A DNA stretch of 64,000 nt from Azoarcus_F sp036734105 (GTDB lineage Bacteria > Pseudomonadota > Gammaproteobacteria > Burkholderiales > Rhodocyclaceae): positions 1-64,000 of the forward strand of contig DAIMZH010000012.1 in NCBI GenBank assembly GCA_036734105.1. The letters run 5' to 3'. The position numbers and the translations under genes were made by a program. The notes under the pieces are model-generated. The model was not told the DNA's origin, ran no database searches, and saw only the letters and a program-made list of their open reading frames with translations. Numbering within the stretch: position 1 is the first letter of the stretch; the number at the start of each line of letters is the position of its first letter. This document shows, in pieces, positions 1 to 7,956 of the stretch.

Positions 1-48
1 AAACCACCGGTTTTGCTCGCCTTGGTGCTTGCAAAGTGAGTTTTCATA

Positions 49-90
49 GAAAAAGCCCGTGACGCCTTGATCGGCGTCACGGGCTTTTTC
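49..90. terminator. bidirectional intrinsic terminator downstream of rne
   Basis: A perfect 18-bp inverted repeat (49-66 and 73-90) with a 6-nt loop. The outer ends are A-rich on the left arm and T-rich on the right arm, so the hairpin is followed by a U-run on either strand. It lies 18 nt beyond the rne stop codon (minus strand) and would also stop a plus-strand transcript entering from the left edge. Confidence 0.9.
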
Positions 91-108
91 AGATGGAGCC
101 GCAGTTTG

Positions 109-3100
109 TCAGCGTTGTGTTTCGACCTGCTGCATCGGCTCTTCAGGCGGTGGCTCTACCGGGCGTGGCTTGCGTCCCAGTTTGGGGGCTGGGGCGGTTT
201 CGCCCTGAGACCTGGGTGTGTTTGCCTTGGTTTCAATCATCACCAGACCGCTCTCGGCGAGTTCAGTCTGCAAGCTGACTTGCTCGGCAACTTGCTCGGG
301 AAGCGGCTGAGCGGCGACGCCTGAATCCTGGCTCTGCGCCGCCACGGCTGGCTCGGGTTCGGGTGAGGCTGCGACCTCTTGTGGCTGAGTGTCCGCCTCG
401 ATGACAGGCTGCGCAACGCTTGTCTCGCGGATGAACACCGGGGTTTCGTTGGTCGTAACCTGAGCGTCAAGGTTTTGCTCGGTTGTTTCGACCGCTGAAA
501 CATCCGCCTCAGACCTTTCCTGACTGACTTGCTCAGCCGCAGGCGTCGTGGCTTCTACGCTCGCGACTTCTTCACTCGCAGCCTCGCTTGGCGTGCCGAT
601 AACTGCTCTGTCTTCCTCCGGCAGTATCTCGTCCTGCGCAGCAGCCTGGGTGTTGGCCATGGTCGCTTCGTTGTGCTGTGAGACAGCCGGTTCTGCTTCA
701 GTTTGCGGCTCTTCTTTTGCAGGCTGTGATACTTCCGTGGCGATCACGCTGGGACTTGTGCCGCTGGCTGGCTCAGGTTCACCCTGTGTTTCGACGCTGG
801 CAACCGGAGGAGCGACGGTTTCTGTCGCTTGAACAGTCTCCACTGTCTCAGACACCGTGTCGCGGCGCTTTTCAACAGAGGCCAGTTTGACCGGTGCAAA
901 CGCCTGATTGTCGTTGTCGGAAACGCTATCGACTGCAGTCGATGTGCCGACCGCGACTGGCAGAGTTGCGACAACAGCTTCAGCGGCGTTTACGGGCTGG
1001 GCGGGTTGTGTTTGGCTGTTGGTTTCGAGCTTGACGTCTTCTGATTGCTCTTCGCCGCCTGACTCTGATCCGGTTTGATTCTCAGCCTTGTCGCCACGAC
1101 CGCCACGTCTACCCCGACCCCGGCGGCGTCTGCGGCCACCGGTGTTGTCGTCGCTGGTGATGTCCGTGTCATTGTCAAGCGGGCGCTCAATGGCAGCAAC
1201 TTCTTCTGCGGCTTCGGCATCGATCAGTGTTGCTTCGGTCTCGATGATGTTTTCTTCAGCGCTTTCATCTGGCCTGTTCTTCTGACCGCGACCACGCCGA
1301 TTGCGATTGCGGGTTTTCTGGGATGCCTCGTCATCAGTCTGAGCACCGCGTTCGGGACGAGCAGGCTTGTCTTCTACCTTGTCGACCTGGCTGCTTGTGG
1401 CTTCATTGCGCTCGGCGCGGTTTTTACGCTCAAAGCTGGCGTCGGCGTCGCGTGGGTTGTCGTTGCGGTTGTTGCGCCGATTGCGATTACGCGAACGCGG
1501 CTCACGGTTTGGCGTGGTGTCGGTGACGCTTTCACGGATGACAGGTGCAGGCGCGGCGGTTGGCGTATTTGTTGGAGCGGGTGCGAACAGTTTGCGCAAC
1601 CAGTCAACGACACCAGACAGCATGCTGACTGTGCCTGCTACGACTGCGGCAGGAGCCGGAATTGCGCTGGCTGTAGCAGCGGGCTCGGCTGCTGCTTCGG
1701 AGGGTGCAGGGTTACGCGGCGAAATGCCTTTGACGGCAGCCTCGGCGCGCTGTGGCCTGACAGCGTTATCGTTGCCGGCGGTTTCCTCTTCCGGCGGCGC
1801 GGCCACCATCTGGTAGCTGGCGCGTGCGATGTCTTCGGGGTTAACCTGATCGTGACGCAGACGGATGATGGAGTGATGTGGCGTTTCGAGATGTCGGTTT
1901 GGCACGATGATCAACAGGATGCGATGACGGGCCTCGATACGGGCAATGTCCGACCGCTTCTCGTTGAGCAGGAAGGTGCCGACATCGACCGGAACCTGCA
2001 CATGCACAGCGCCGGTGTTGTCCTTCATCGCTTCTTCTTCGAGGATGCGCAGGATATGCAGTGCTGATGACTCGGTGCTGCGGATATGGCCGGTGCCGCT
2101 GCAGCGCGGGCAGGGGATGTAGCTGGCCTCGGCCAGGGCCGGACGCAGACGCTGTCGCGACAGTTCCAGCAGTCCGAAGCGGCTGATCTTGGAGGTTTGC
2201 ACACGGGCGCGGTCGTGGCGCAGGGCGTCACGCAGTCGACCTTCGACATCGCGCTGATTCTTTTGCGACTCCATGTCGATGAAGTCGATGACGATCAGAC
2301 CGCCAAGGTCGCGAAGGCGCAACTGACGGGCGATTTCTTCGGCGGCTTCGAGGTTGGTCTTGAAGGCGGTTTCTTCGATGTCCGCACCTTTGGTAGCACG
2401 GCCGGAGTTGACGTCTATCGACACCAGTGCCTCGGTGTGGTCGATGACCACGGCGCCGCCACTGGGCAGGTTGACCTGCCGCGCATAGGCCGATTCAATC
2501 TGGTGCTCGATCTGAAAGCGCGAGAACAAAGGCACATCGTCGTTGTAGCGTTTGACCTTTGTGACATTGCCCGGCATGACATGGGCCATGAACTGATGGG
2601 CTTGTTCGAACACTTCATCGGTGTCGATGAGGATTTCACCGATGTCCGGTTGAAAGTAGTCGCGAATGGCGCGAATCACCAGGCTACCTTCCTGATAAAT
2701 CAGGAATGCGCCTGATTGCAGCTTTGAGGCGCCTTCGATGGCGCGCCACAGTTGCATCAGATAGTCGAGGTCCCACTGCAGCTCTTCTGCGCTGCGTCCG
2801 ATCGCGGCTGTGCGGGCAATCAGACTCATGCCATTGGGCACGTCGAGCTGGTCCATCGCGTCGCGCAGTTCGGCGCGCTCGTCACCTTCGATGCGTCTTG
2901 ATACGCCGCCCCCGCGTGGGTTGTTGGGCATCAGCACCAGGTAGCGACCAGCCAGCGAGATATAGGTGGTCAGCGCGGCGCCCTTGTTGCCGCGTTCGTC
3001 TTTTTCGACCTGAACGATGAGTTCCTGACCGACCGACAACGCATCCTGGATGCGTGCCTTGCCCGAATCGCCGTTGCCAGCGTGGTAGCTGCGGGCGATT

Positions 3101-3315
3101 TCCTTGAAAGGCAGAAAGCCATGGCGCTCAGAGCCGTAATCAACGAAGGCAGCTTCGAGGCTGGGCTCGATTCTGGTGATGACTGCCTTGTAGATGTTGC
3201 TTTTTCTTTCTTCTTTGGCGGCAGATTCAATGTCGAGATCGATCAGTTTCTGACCATCGACAATGGCGACGCGGAGTTCCTCTGCCTGCGTCGCATTGAA
3301 AAGCATGCGCTTCAT
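109..3315 (-). CDS. rne: ribonuclease E
   Basis: RNase E, 1068 aa, the endonuclease scaffold of the RNA degradosome, for mRNA decay and for rRNA/tRNA processing. The N-terminal half is canonical: the MKRMLFNATQ start, an S1 domain at about residues 35-125, the DNase-I-like catalytic region with IDVNSGR and IVIDFIDM carrying the metal-binding aspartates, and the CPRCSGTG zinc-link that joins protomers. After about residue 510 the protein becomes a long disordered tail with Arg-rich blocks (RNRNRR, GGRRRRRGRGRRGGRG) separated by acidic Glu/Ala/Val stretches, as expected for RNA- and partner-binding segments. The start at 3315 is preferred over an in-frame start 54 nt upstream because a GGGAGA ribosome site lies just before it and homologues begin there. 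It is divergent from rluC, as in many proteobacteria. Confidence 0.96.
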   Translation of the reverse strand: MKRMLFNATQAEELRVAIVDGQKLIDLDIESAAKEERKSNIYKAVITRIEPSLEAAFVDYGSERHGFLPFKEIARSYHAGNGDSGKARIQDALSVGQELIVQVEKDERGNKGAALTTYISLAGRYLVLMPNNPRGGGVSRRIEGDERAELRDAMDQLDVPNGMSLIARTAAIGRSAEELQWDLDYLMQLWRAIEGASKLQSGAFLIYQEGSLVIRAIRDYFQPDIGEILIDTDEVFEQAHQFMAHVMPGNVTKVKRYNDDVPLFSRFQIEHQIESAYARQVNLPSGGAVVIDHTEALVSIDVNSGRATKGADIEETAFKTNLEAAEEIARQLRLRDLGGLIVIDFIDMESQKNQRDVEGRLRDALRHDRARVQTSKISRFGLLELSRQRLRPALAEASYIPCPRCSGTGHIRSTESSALHILRILEEEAMKDNTGAVHVQVPVDVGTFLLNEKRSDIARIEARHRILLIIVPNRHLETPHHSIIRLRHDQVNPEDIARASYQMVAAPPEEETAGNDNAVRPQRAEAAVKGISPRNPAPSEAAAEPAATASAIPAPAAVVAGTVSMLSGVVDWLRKLFAPAPTNTPTAAPAPVIRESVTDTTPNREPRSRNRNRRNNRNDNPRDADASFERKNRAERNEATSSQVDKVEDKPARPERGAQTDDEASQKTRNRNRRGRGQKNRPDESAEENIIETEATLIDAEAAEEVAAIERPLDNDTDITSDDNTGGRRRRRGRGRRGGRGDKAENQTGSESGGEEQSEDVKLETNSQTQPAQPVNAAEAVVATLPVAVGTSTAVDSVSDNDNQAFAPVKLASVEKRRDTVSETVETVQATETVAPPVASVETQGEPEPASGTSPSVIATEVSQPAKEEPQTEAEPAVSQHNEATMANTQAAAQDEILPEEDRAVIGTPSEAASEEVASVEATTPAAEQVSQERSEADVSAVETTEQNLDAQVTTNETPVFIRETSVAQPVIEADTQPQEVAASPEPEPAVAAQSQDSGVAAQPLPEQVAEQVSLQTELAESGLVMIETKANTPRSQGETAPAPKLGRKPRPVEPPPEEPMQQVETQR

Positions 3316-3816
3316 GTTGTTTCGTTCTCCCGCATGGGACACACGGGCAGGACGAGCAGCGCGCGCCATCTTGCGCTACGAATTCAGGAGCGTTGTGATA
3401 TTGCTTCTTTCATCCGGGGTCTAGAAAAAATGTGTCTAGAAGAGCTGTGATGGATCGGCTGGTTCTGTTTGCGCTCCCGCCATGAAGTCTGACGCGGGGC
3501 GATATGCAAATCGCGCGCCGCGCATCGACATGTCAGGCCAGAGCGCCTTATCCTGCTGCGTGTCAGTGCGTAAATGTTCCGATCGACTGGATCGGAAAAT
3601 GGCTATTGCGTTACCATCGACGTCTTTTACAGTTGGTGTCGAGGGACATTGGGGTTGAATGGGAGCTCGCTTGTGGGCTCTCTACCAGATGTTTCCTGAT
3701 CCCTTATGGACCAAGTCGACCTGACTGCAACCGATTCAACCGGGCTAGAGTATATTCATGATTCGTTTACAAAGCAAAAACGAGATCGCTTTTTTGGGTC
3801 GGTGGAGGCCACTTCG
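3316..3816. other. rne-rluC divergent intergenic region (about 500 bp)
   Basis: This gap has no convincing gene; an 85-codon plus-strand reading frame at 3504-3761 has no ribosome site or recognisable sequence. The length fits the long 5' leader of rne, which is the target of autoregulation in enterobacteria; whether that applies here is inference. It holds two direct copies of GTCTAGA (3419-3425, 3434-3440) spaced 15 bp apart on the rne side. On the rluC side there is an AT-rich TAGAGTATATT stretch near 3746-3756 that could supply a -10 element, but no well-placed -35 is visible. Confidence 0.4.
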
Positions 3817-4785
3817 ATGACGTCGGGGCGTGCGACTTCGACTACAGCGCCTCGTCCGCCGTTTGAGGTGCGCCGAGAAGTGGTGGACGAGGGGGCTGAC
3901 GGGCAGCGCATCGACAACTACCTGCTCAGAATCTGCAAAGGTGTGCCAAAGAGCCACATTTACCGCATTCTGCGCAGCGGTGAGGTGAGGGTTAATGGTG
4001 GGCGTATCGGTCCAACCTACAGGCTGAAGCCCGGCGACGAGCTGCGTATTCCGCCCATGCGTGTGGCCGAGCCACAGCGCGAAGGGACTGCTCCTGCGGG
4101 TAAGCCACTGCCGGTTGTGTTTGAAGATGATGCCTTGCTGGTGGTTGACAAGCCTGCCGGCAAGGCGGTGCATGGCGGGAGTGGTGTGAGCTTTGGTGTG
4201 ATCGAGCAGTTGCGCAGTCAGCGCCCGGAGTCGCGGATGCTTGAGCTGGCACACCGGCTGGACCGCGAAACATCCGGCCTGCTGATCGTGGCCAAAAAGC
4301 GCTCAGCCTTGAAGGTTTTGCACGACATGATGCGGGCTGGCGAGGTAGAGAAGCATTATCTGACGCTGGTGGCCGGTCATTGGCACAACGCTTTGCAGCA
4401 TATCAAGCTGCCATTGCTCAAGTTTCTGACCGAGGGCGGGGAGCGTCGGGTGCGGGTGGCCGACGACGGAAAACCTTCGCACAGCATCGTGCGCTTGCAG
4501 CGGAACTGGTCAGCGCATAGCCTGCTCGATGTGGAGCTCAAGACCGGCAGGACACATCAGATACGCGTGCATCTCACGCACCTTGGCTTTCCTTTGTGCG
4601 GTGATGACAAATACGGTGATTTTGCGCTCAACAAGGCGCTTGAGGCCAAGGGCTTGAAGCGTATGTTTCTGCATGCCGCCAGTCTCGATTTCAAGCATCC
4701 TTTGACAGGCGAACGCCTGTCCTTGTCAGCCGCGCTGCCGCCGGAGTTGAGCGCCTTTCTGGAGAGTCTGGACCATGCCGACTGA
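3817..4785 (+). CDS. rluC: 23S rRNA pseudouridine synthase, RluC/RluD family
   Basis: 322 aa. An N-terminal S4 RNA-binding domain (about residues 20-85: GQRIDNYLLRICKGVPKSHI, then IRRGEVRVN-type sequence) is followed by the RluA-type catalytic domain with HRLDRETSGLLIVAK, where the aspartate is the nucleophile, and GRTHQIRVHL further on. RluC modifies three uridines (955, 2504 and 2580 in E. coli numbering) in 23S rRNA. Position next to rne is the usual one for rluC and favours it over RluD. ATG 3817 is chosen because GGTGGAGG sits 8 nt upstream; an earlier in-frame ATG at 3706 lacks a ribosome site. It overlaps the following phosphatase gene by 11 nt. Confidence 0.93.
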   Translation: MTSGRATSTTAPRPPFEVRREVVDEGADGQRIDNYLLRICKGVPKSHIYRILRSGEVRVNGGRIGPTYRLKPGDELRIPPMRVAEPQREGTAPAGKPLPVVFEDDALLVVDKPAGKAVHGGSGVSFGVIEQLRSQRPESRMLELAHRLDRETSGLLIVAKKRSALKVLHDMMRAGEVEKHYLTLVAGHWHNALQHIKLPLLKFLTEGGERRVRVADDGKPSHSIVRLQRNWSAHSLLDVELKTGRTHQIRVHLTHLGFPLCGDDKYGDFALNKALEAKGLKRMFLHAASLDFKHPLTGERLSLSAALPPELSAFLESLDHAD

Positions 4786-5437
4786 GCGAGCTTACGATCT
4801 CATCGTGTTTGACTGGGATGGCACGCTGATGGATTCAGCGGGCGCGATCGTGCAGGCGATTCTTGCTGCCTGTCGTGATCTCTCGTTACCCGAGCCGCCA
4901 GAGTCGCGCGCGCGGCATGTCATCGGGCTGGGTTTGCACGATGCGCTGAGTCACGCGGTGCCGGACTTGCCAGTGGAGGATTACCCTAAGATGATTGACC
5001 GCTATCGTCATCATTTCTTGTCGGGCGATCGTGAGCTTGAGCTGTTTCCCGGCGTGTTCGATATGCTCCGTCAGCTTGCGGAGCGCGAAATATGGCTTGG
5101 TGTGGCAACCGGCAAGAGTCGGCTTGGGCTCGATCGGGCGCTGGCGCATACCGGTCTCGGTACATTTTTTCATGGCACGCGCTGTGCTGACGAATGTCGC
5201 TCGAAACCGCACCCCGAGATGCTCGAGGCTTTGATGAACGAGTTCGGAGTAAGCCGCGACCGAACACTGATGGTGGGCGATACGACGCACGATTTGGGCA
5301 TGGCCCACAATGCTGGTGTGGCGGCATTGGCGGTGTCGTTTGGCGCACACCCCTTGACTCAGCTACAGGCCGCGAACCCGCTCGCCATCGTCGAAACACC
5401 ACAGGAAATGCTGCAGTGGCTGCTGAGCGCGGTCTGA
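4775..5437 (+). CDS. HAD-superfamily phosphatase, phosphoglycolate phosphatase-like
   Basis: 220 aa HAD hydrolase with all four motifs: DWDGTLMDS (nucleophile and acid/base aspartates, residues about 13-21), ATGKS (motif II), the lysine of SKPHPEML (motif III) and GDTTHD (motif IV). The helical cap lies between motifs I and II, as in the Gph/PGMB class. Substrate cannot be read from sequence; phosphoglycolate, pyrophosphate or nucleotide substrates are all possible. It starts inside the end of rluC (11-nt overlap), and its own 3' end overlaps the Rieske gene, so the three are probably cotranscribed and translationally coupled. Confidence 0.88.
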   Translation: MPTERAYDLIVFDWDGTLMDSAGAIVQAILAACRDLSLPEPPESRARHVIGLGLHDALSHAVPDLPVEDYPKMIDRYRHHFLSGDRELELFPGVFDMLRQLAEREIWLGVATGKSRLGLDRALAHTGLGTFFHGTRCADECRSKPHPEMLEALMNEFGVSRDRTLMVGDTTHDLGMAHNAGVAALAVSFGAHPLTQLQAANPLAIVETPQEMLQWLLSAV

Positions 5438-5811
5438 TCTGCGTATCGACTGAGCTGGTTAACTCAGGCGATGGTGTGCGCTTTGAGCTGGTGGGCGTTG
5501 CAGGCGCGGCAGAGCCTGCCTTTGTCATTCGACATTGTGGCGAGGTTCGTGGCTACCTCAACCGCTGCGCGCATGTGCCGGTGGAACTGGACTGGCAGCC
5601 GGGCAGATTTTTCGACTTTGATCGCCGCTTTTTGATTTGCGCCACCCATGGCGCACTGTATGAACCGGCTTCGGGGCGTTGTGTTGCCGGACCATGCCGT
5701 GGCGCCAGACTCGAAGTGGTGCAGGTCATCGAGCGGAATGGCGGGGTCTATGTAGCTGACCCAGCCTGCTCGGTCAGGAGAGAAGGTCCGGATCGGTCAG
5801 TTGGCCAATAG
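5416..5811 (+). CDS. Rieske-type [2Fe-2S] ferredoxin
   Basis: 131 aa, a single Rieske domain. The cluster ligands are visible as C-A-H (residues about 54-56) and C-A-T-H about 18 residues later, the C-x-H...C-x2-H pattern. No membrane anchor or signal peptide is seen, so it is a soluble cytoplasmic protein of the ferredoxin-component type, not the bc1 subunit. The GTG start at 5416 lies within the phosphatase gene and has AGGAA 8 nt upstream; no later in-frame start precedes the conserved region. It overlaps the convergent methyltransferase gene by 15 nt. The electron partner is unknown. Confidence 0.82.
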   Translation: MAAERGLICVSTELVNSGDGVRFELVGVAGAAEPAFVIRHCGEVRGYLNRCAHVPVELDWQPGRFFDFDRRFLICATHGALYEPASGRCVAGPCRGARLEVVQVIERNGGVYVADPACSVRREGPDRSVGQ

Positions 5812-6528
5812 CAGAAAAATGGCCGGGCGTCGTGCCAGGTCGGGTGGGGCGCTGCGACGCCAGCGCGATACCGGCTGGCTGCATACCCATTCGCCCTGAG
5901 TGGTCAGGTCGCGAGCCACGCACAGCCGGGTTTCCGGCTTGCAGCTTGTCAGCAGGGCGGCGAACATGCGCTCGTTGCGATAAGGGGTCTCGATGAATAT
6001 CTGGGTGCGACCAAGGCGCCGCGACTCTTCTTCAAGGCTGTGCAGCTTTTTGTCCCGTTCTGCGTCATCCACCGGAAGGTAGCCGTGAAACGCAAAGCTC
6101 TGCCCATTCAGCCCGGACGCCATCAGTGCCAGCAGAATCGAGGATGGACCGGTCAGCGGCTCAACCGTCAGTCCCAGAGCATGCGCACGTGCGACGAGCC
6201 GGGCGCCTGGGTCGGCAACGCCCGGGCAGCCTGCATCCGACATAAGACCGATGTCTTCGCCACTTAAAGCGGGCGCGAGCAGGGCATCCAGCTCGGCGCC
6301 CGGCCCCTTGGCAGGCAGCGTGCGGATGTTGATGTCACGCAGTGGCAAGGGGTGCTCCAGCCGCTTGAGTTGTTGCCTGGCGGTTTTTTCGGTTTCTACC
6401 ACGAAATGCTTCAAGCCACATACCCGGGCATGCGCCATTGCCGGCATGAAGGCCGGCCAGGGCGTTTCTCCCAGCGCGACAGGCACAAGCACCAACGCAC
6501 CCATGGTGGGCTGCACGGGTGCGCTCAT
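5797..6528 (-). CDS. SAM-dependent methyltransferase, RsmI/tetrapyrrole methylase fold
   Basis: 243 aa, TP-methylase superfamily (COG0313). It shows the hallmark GEDIGLMSDAGCPGVADPGA segment and a GPSS-type loop (LTGPSSILLALMASG), followed by an FHGYLP and IFIETPYRN region close to RsmI. RsmI makes the 2'-O-methyl of C1402 in 16S rRNA. This protein is shorter and belongs to the paralogue that betaproteobacteria keep beside maf, so the substrate is uncertain. Its ATG overlaps the end of yceF by 4 nt (ATGA), indicating one operon. Confidence 0.85.
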   Translation of the reverse strand: MSAPVQPTMGALVLVPVALGETPWPAFMPAMAHARVCGLKHFVVETEKTARQQLKRLEHPLPLRDINIRTLPAKGPGAELDALLAPALSGEDIGLMSDAGCPGVADPGARLVARAHALGLTVEPLTGPSSILLALMASGLNGQSFAFHGYLPVDDAERDKKLHSLEEESRRLGRTQIFIETPYRNERMFAALLTSCKPETRLCVARDLTTQGEWVCSQPVSRWRRSAPPDLARRPAIFLLLAN

Positions 6529-7103
6529 GGCAGTTCCACGCCATGCTGACGAAGCATGCGCGAAAGCGCGATCAGTGGGAGTCCGATCAGGGCTGTCGGG
6601 TCGTCACCACTGAGCGCATCAAGCAGGGTAATACCAAGTCCTTCGGATTTTGCGCTGCCAGCGCAATCCAAAGGTCTTTCTTTGTCGACATAGCGAACGA
6701 TCTCGGCGTCGCTCAAGGTACGAAAGCGCACCTCGGTGGGTACGCTGTCCTGAGTTAACACGTTGCTACGGGCGTCAAGTACAGCCAGCGCCGTGTGAAA
6801 AATCACGCTCTGGCCGCTCATCCGTCGTAACTGGGCAATCGCACGATCAACCGTGCCCGGCTTGCCGAACACCTCGTCGCCCAGATGGGCCACTTGATCA
6901 CTGCCGATGATCAGCGCGTCCGGCCAGTCAGCGGCGACGGCGCGCGCCTTGGCTGCAGCGAGGCGGTTGGCGGTGTCCGGCGGGGCTTCTCCAGCAAGCG
7001 GGGTTTCATCAACATCGGGGCGTGCTGTGTCGAACGGAAACTGCAGGCGTTCGAGCAGCATGCGACGATAGGCTGAGGTTGAGGCGAGTATGATCTGGCG
7101 CAT
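6525..7103 (-). CDS. yceF: Maf-family nucleotide pyrophosphatase YceF (m7GTP pyrophosphatase)
   Basis: 192 aa. Maf/HAM1-like fold with ILASTSAYRRMLLERL at the N terminus, the conserved VDE, IIGSDQVAHLG (catalytic aspartate) and the C-terminal FKSEG-like AKSEGLGITL and GLPLIALSRML. These residues follow E. coli YceF, which hydrolyses 7-methyl-GTP and related abnormal nucleotides, more closely than YhdE. As in E. coli it lies next to yceD-rpmF-plsX, but here in divergent orientation. The ATG at 7103 is preferred to an upstream GTG at 7124 because TTGGAAG precedes it. Confidence 0.9.
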   Translation of the reverse strand: MRQIILASTSAYRRMLLERLQFPFDTARPDVDETPLAGEAPPDTANRLAAAKARAVAADWPDALIIGSDQVAHLGDEVFGKPGTVDRAIAQLRRMSGQSVIFHTALAVLDARSNVLTQDSVPTEVRFRTLSDAEIVRYVDKERPLDCAGSAKSEGLGITLLDALSGDDPTALIGLPLIALSRMLRQHGVELP

Positions 7104-7117
7104 GGCTTCCAAGGGCT

Positions 7118-7146
7118 TTGACACGTCAAAAGGAAAATAATATCAT
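7118..7146 (+). promoter_or_regulatory. sigma-70 promoter of yceD-rpmF, start site next to the ATG
   Basis: TTGACA (7118-7123, perfect -35), a 17-bp spacer and TATCAT (7141-7146, 5/6 match to the -10). The expected transcription start is about 7152-7154, only 2-4 nt before the yceD ATG at 7156. The upstream part overlaps the start region of the divergent yceF gene. Confidence 0.75.
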
Positions 7147-7155
7147 CCCGCTCTT

Positions 7156-7665
7156 ATGTCAAAACAGATCCTGCTACCTGACCCGATTCGTTTTGCTGTC
7201 GATTTTCGGCAGCAAAGTGGCGTTGTGGCGGTTCAGGAGCTGGACCGTTTGACCGATTTGCTCTTTGATGCTCAGGGTCAGATCAGTTATTCGGTGGTTG
7301 GCGAGAAAGGTGAAGATGGCAAGGCTTACCTCATGTTGAGCGTCAGTGGTGAGTTTGGCTTGCGTTGTCAGCGTTGTCTTGAGCGTGTCGACTGGGTACT
7401 CGATGTCGAGCGTCTGTTTCAGCTCGTACCGCCGGGGGTGGAAATACCCGACGATGAGCTTGAAGACGACCGCTATGATGCCATCGTGGCCGAACCAGGG
7501 CTGGATGTGCTCGCTCTGGTTGAAGACGAGGTGCTGTTGTCATTGCCGATCGCGCCAGTGCATGAAAGTTGTGAGCGACCACGCCCTGAAGGCGGGGTTG
7601 CCAAAGAATCGCCGTTTGCTGCGCTGGCTTCGCTCCGAGGCAAGGATCAGGGCGGGCAGGCGTAG
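7156..7665 (+). CDS. yceD: YceD family protein (DUF177), 23S rRNA accumulation protein
   Basis: 169 aa. Matches YceD/DUF177: a C-x2-C pair in LRCQRCLERV, an acidic middle (DDELEDDRYDAIV), the LVEDEVLLSLPIAPVHE block and a closing PFAALASLRG. YceD is required for normal 23S rRNA levels and is almost always encoded directly before rpmF, as here. No Shine-Dalgarno sequence precedes the ATG, and the promoter at 7118-7146 places the RNA 5' end within a few bases of it, so the message may be translated as a leaderless mRNA. Confidence 0.92.
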   Translation: MSKQILLPDPIRFAVDFRQQSGVVAVQELDRLTDLLFDAQGQISYSVVGEKGEDGKAYLMLSVSGEFGLRCQRCLERVDWVLDVERLFQLVPPGVEIPDDELEDDRYDAIVAEPGLDVLALVEDEVLLSLPIAPVHESCERPRPEGGVAKESPFAALASLRGKDQGGQA

Positions 7666-7697
7666 GCTAAAGCATTACGTAATCAAGGAGTTATTTC

Positions 7698-7877
7698 ATG
7701 GCTGTTCAGCAAAACAAGAAGTCCCCCTCCAAGCGTGGCATGCATCGTGCACACGATTTTCTGACCGTTGCCCCGTTGGCTGTTGAGCCGACCACCGGTG
7801 AGGTTCACCTGCGCCACCACATCAGCCCCAACGGCTTTTATCGTGGTCGTAAGGTTGTCAAGGGCAAGGGCGAATAA
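7698..7877 (+). CDS. rpmF: 50S ribosomal protein L32
   Basis: 59 aa. Typical L32: starts MAVQQNKKSPSKRGMHRAHD, then FLTVAPLAVEPTTGEVHLRH and HISPNGFYRGRKVV. It belongs to the zinc-free form; the cysteine pairs of the zinc-ribbon type are absent. AAGGAG (7685-7690) lies 7 nt before the ATG. Cotranscribed with yceD and followed by an intrinsic terminator. Confidence 0.97.
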   Translation: MAVQQNKKSPSKRGMHRAHDFLTVAPLAVEPTTGEVHLRHHISPNGFYRGRKVVKGKGE

Positions 7878-7895
7878 GTCCTGCCTGACAGCGAC

Positions 7896-7929
7896 GGCGC
7901 AGCACTGTCCGTGTCTGCGCCTTTTTTTT
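7896..7929 (+). terminator. intrinsic terminator after rpmF
   Basis: GGCGCAG (7896-7902) pairs with CTGCGCC (7915-7921), and the stem can extend through CAC/GTG. Eight T residues (7922-7929) follow directly. It separates yceD-rpmF from plsX, so the fab genes need their own promoter or read-through. Confidence 0.82.
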
Positions 7930-7956
7930 GCTTGAAGCTACTCGGATGACTCGTCT

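Noticed and set aside
1..48. Possible 3' end of a plus-strand gene at the left edge (stops at 37-39 or 47-49)
   Set aside because: Too short to identify; two frames end there and neither resembles a known protein tail. The bidirectional terminator at 49-90 would suit such a gene but does not prove it.
1075..2067. Long plus-strand reading frame of 330 codons opposite rne
   Set aside because: It is antisense to the low-complexity C-terminal half of RNase E; skewed codon use keeps the reverse frame open and no family or ribosome site is visible.
3504..3761. 85-codon plus-strand frame upstream of rluC
   Set aside because: No ribosome site and no recognisable sequence; it lies in the rne leader and promoter region.
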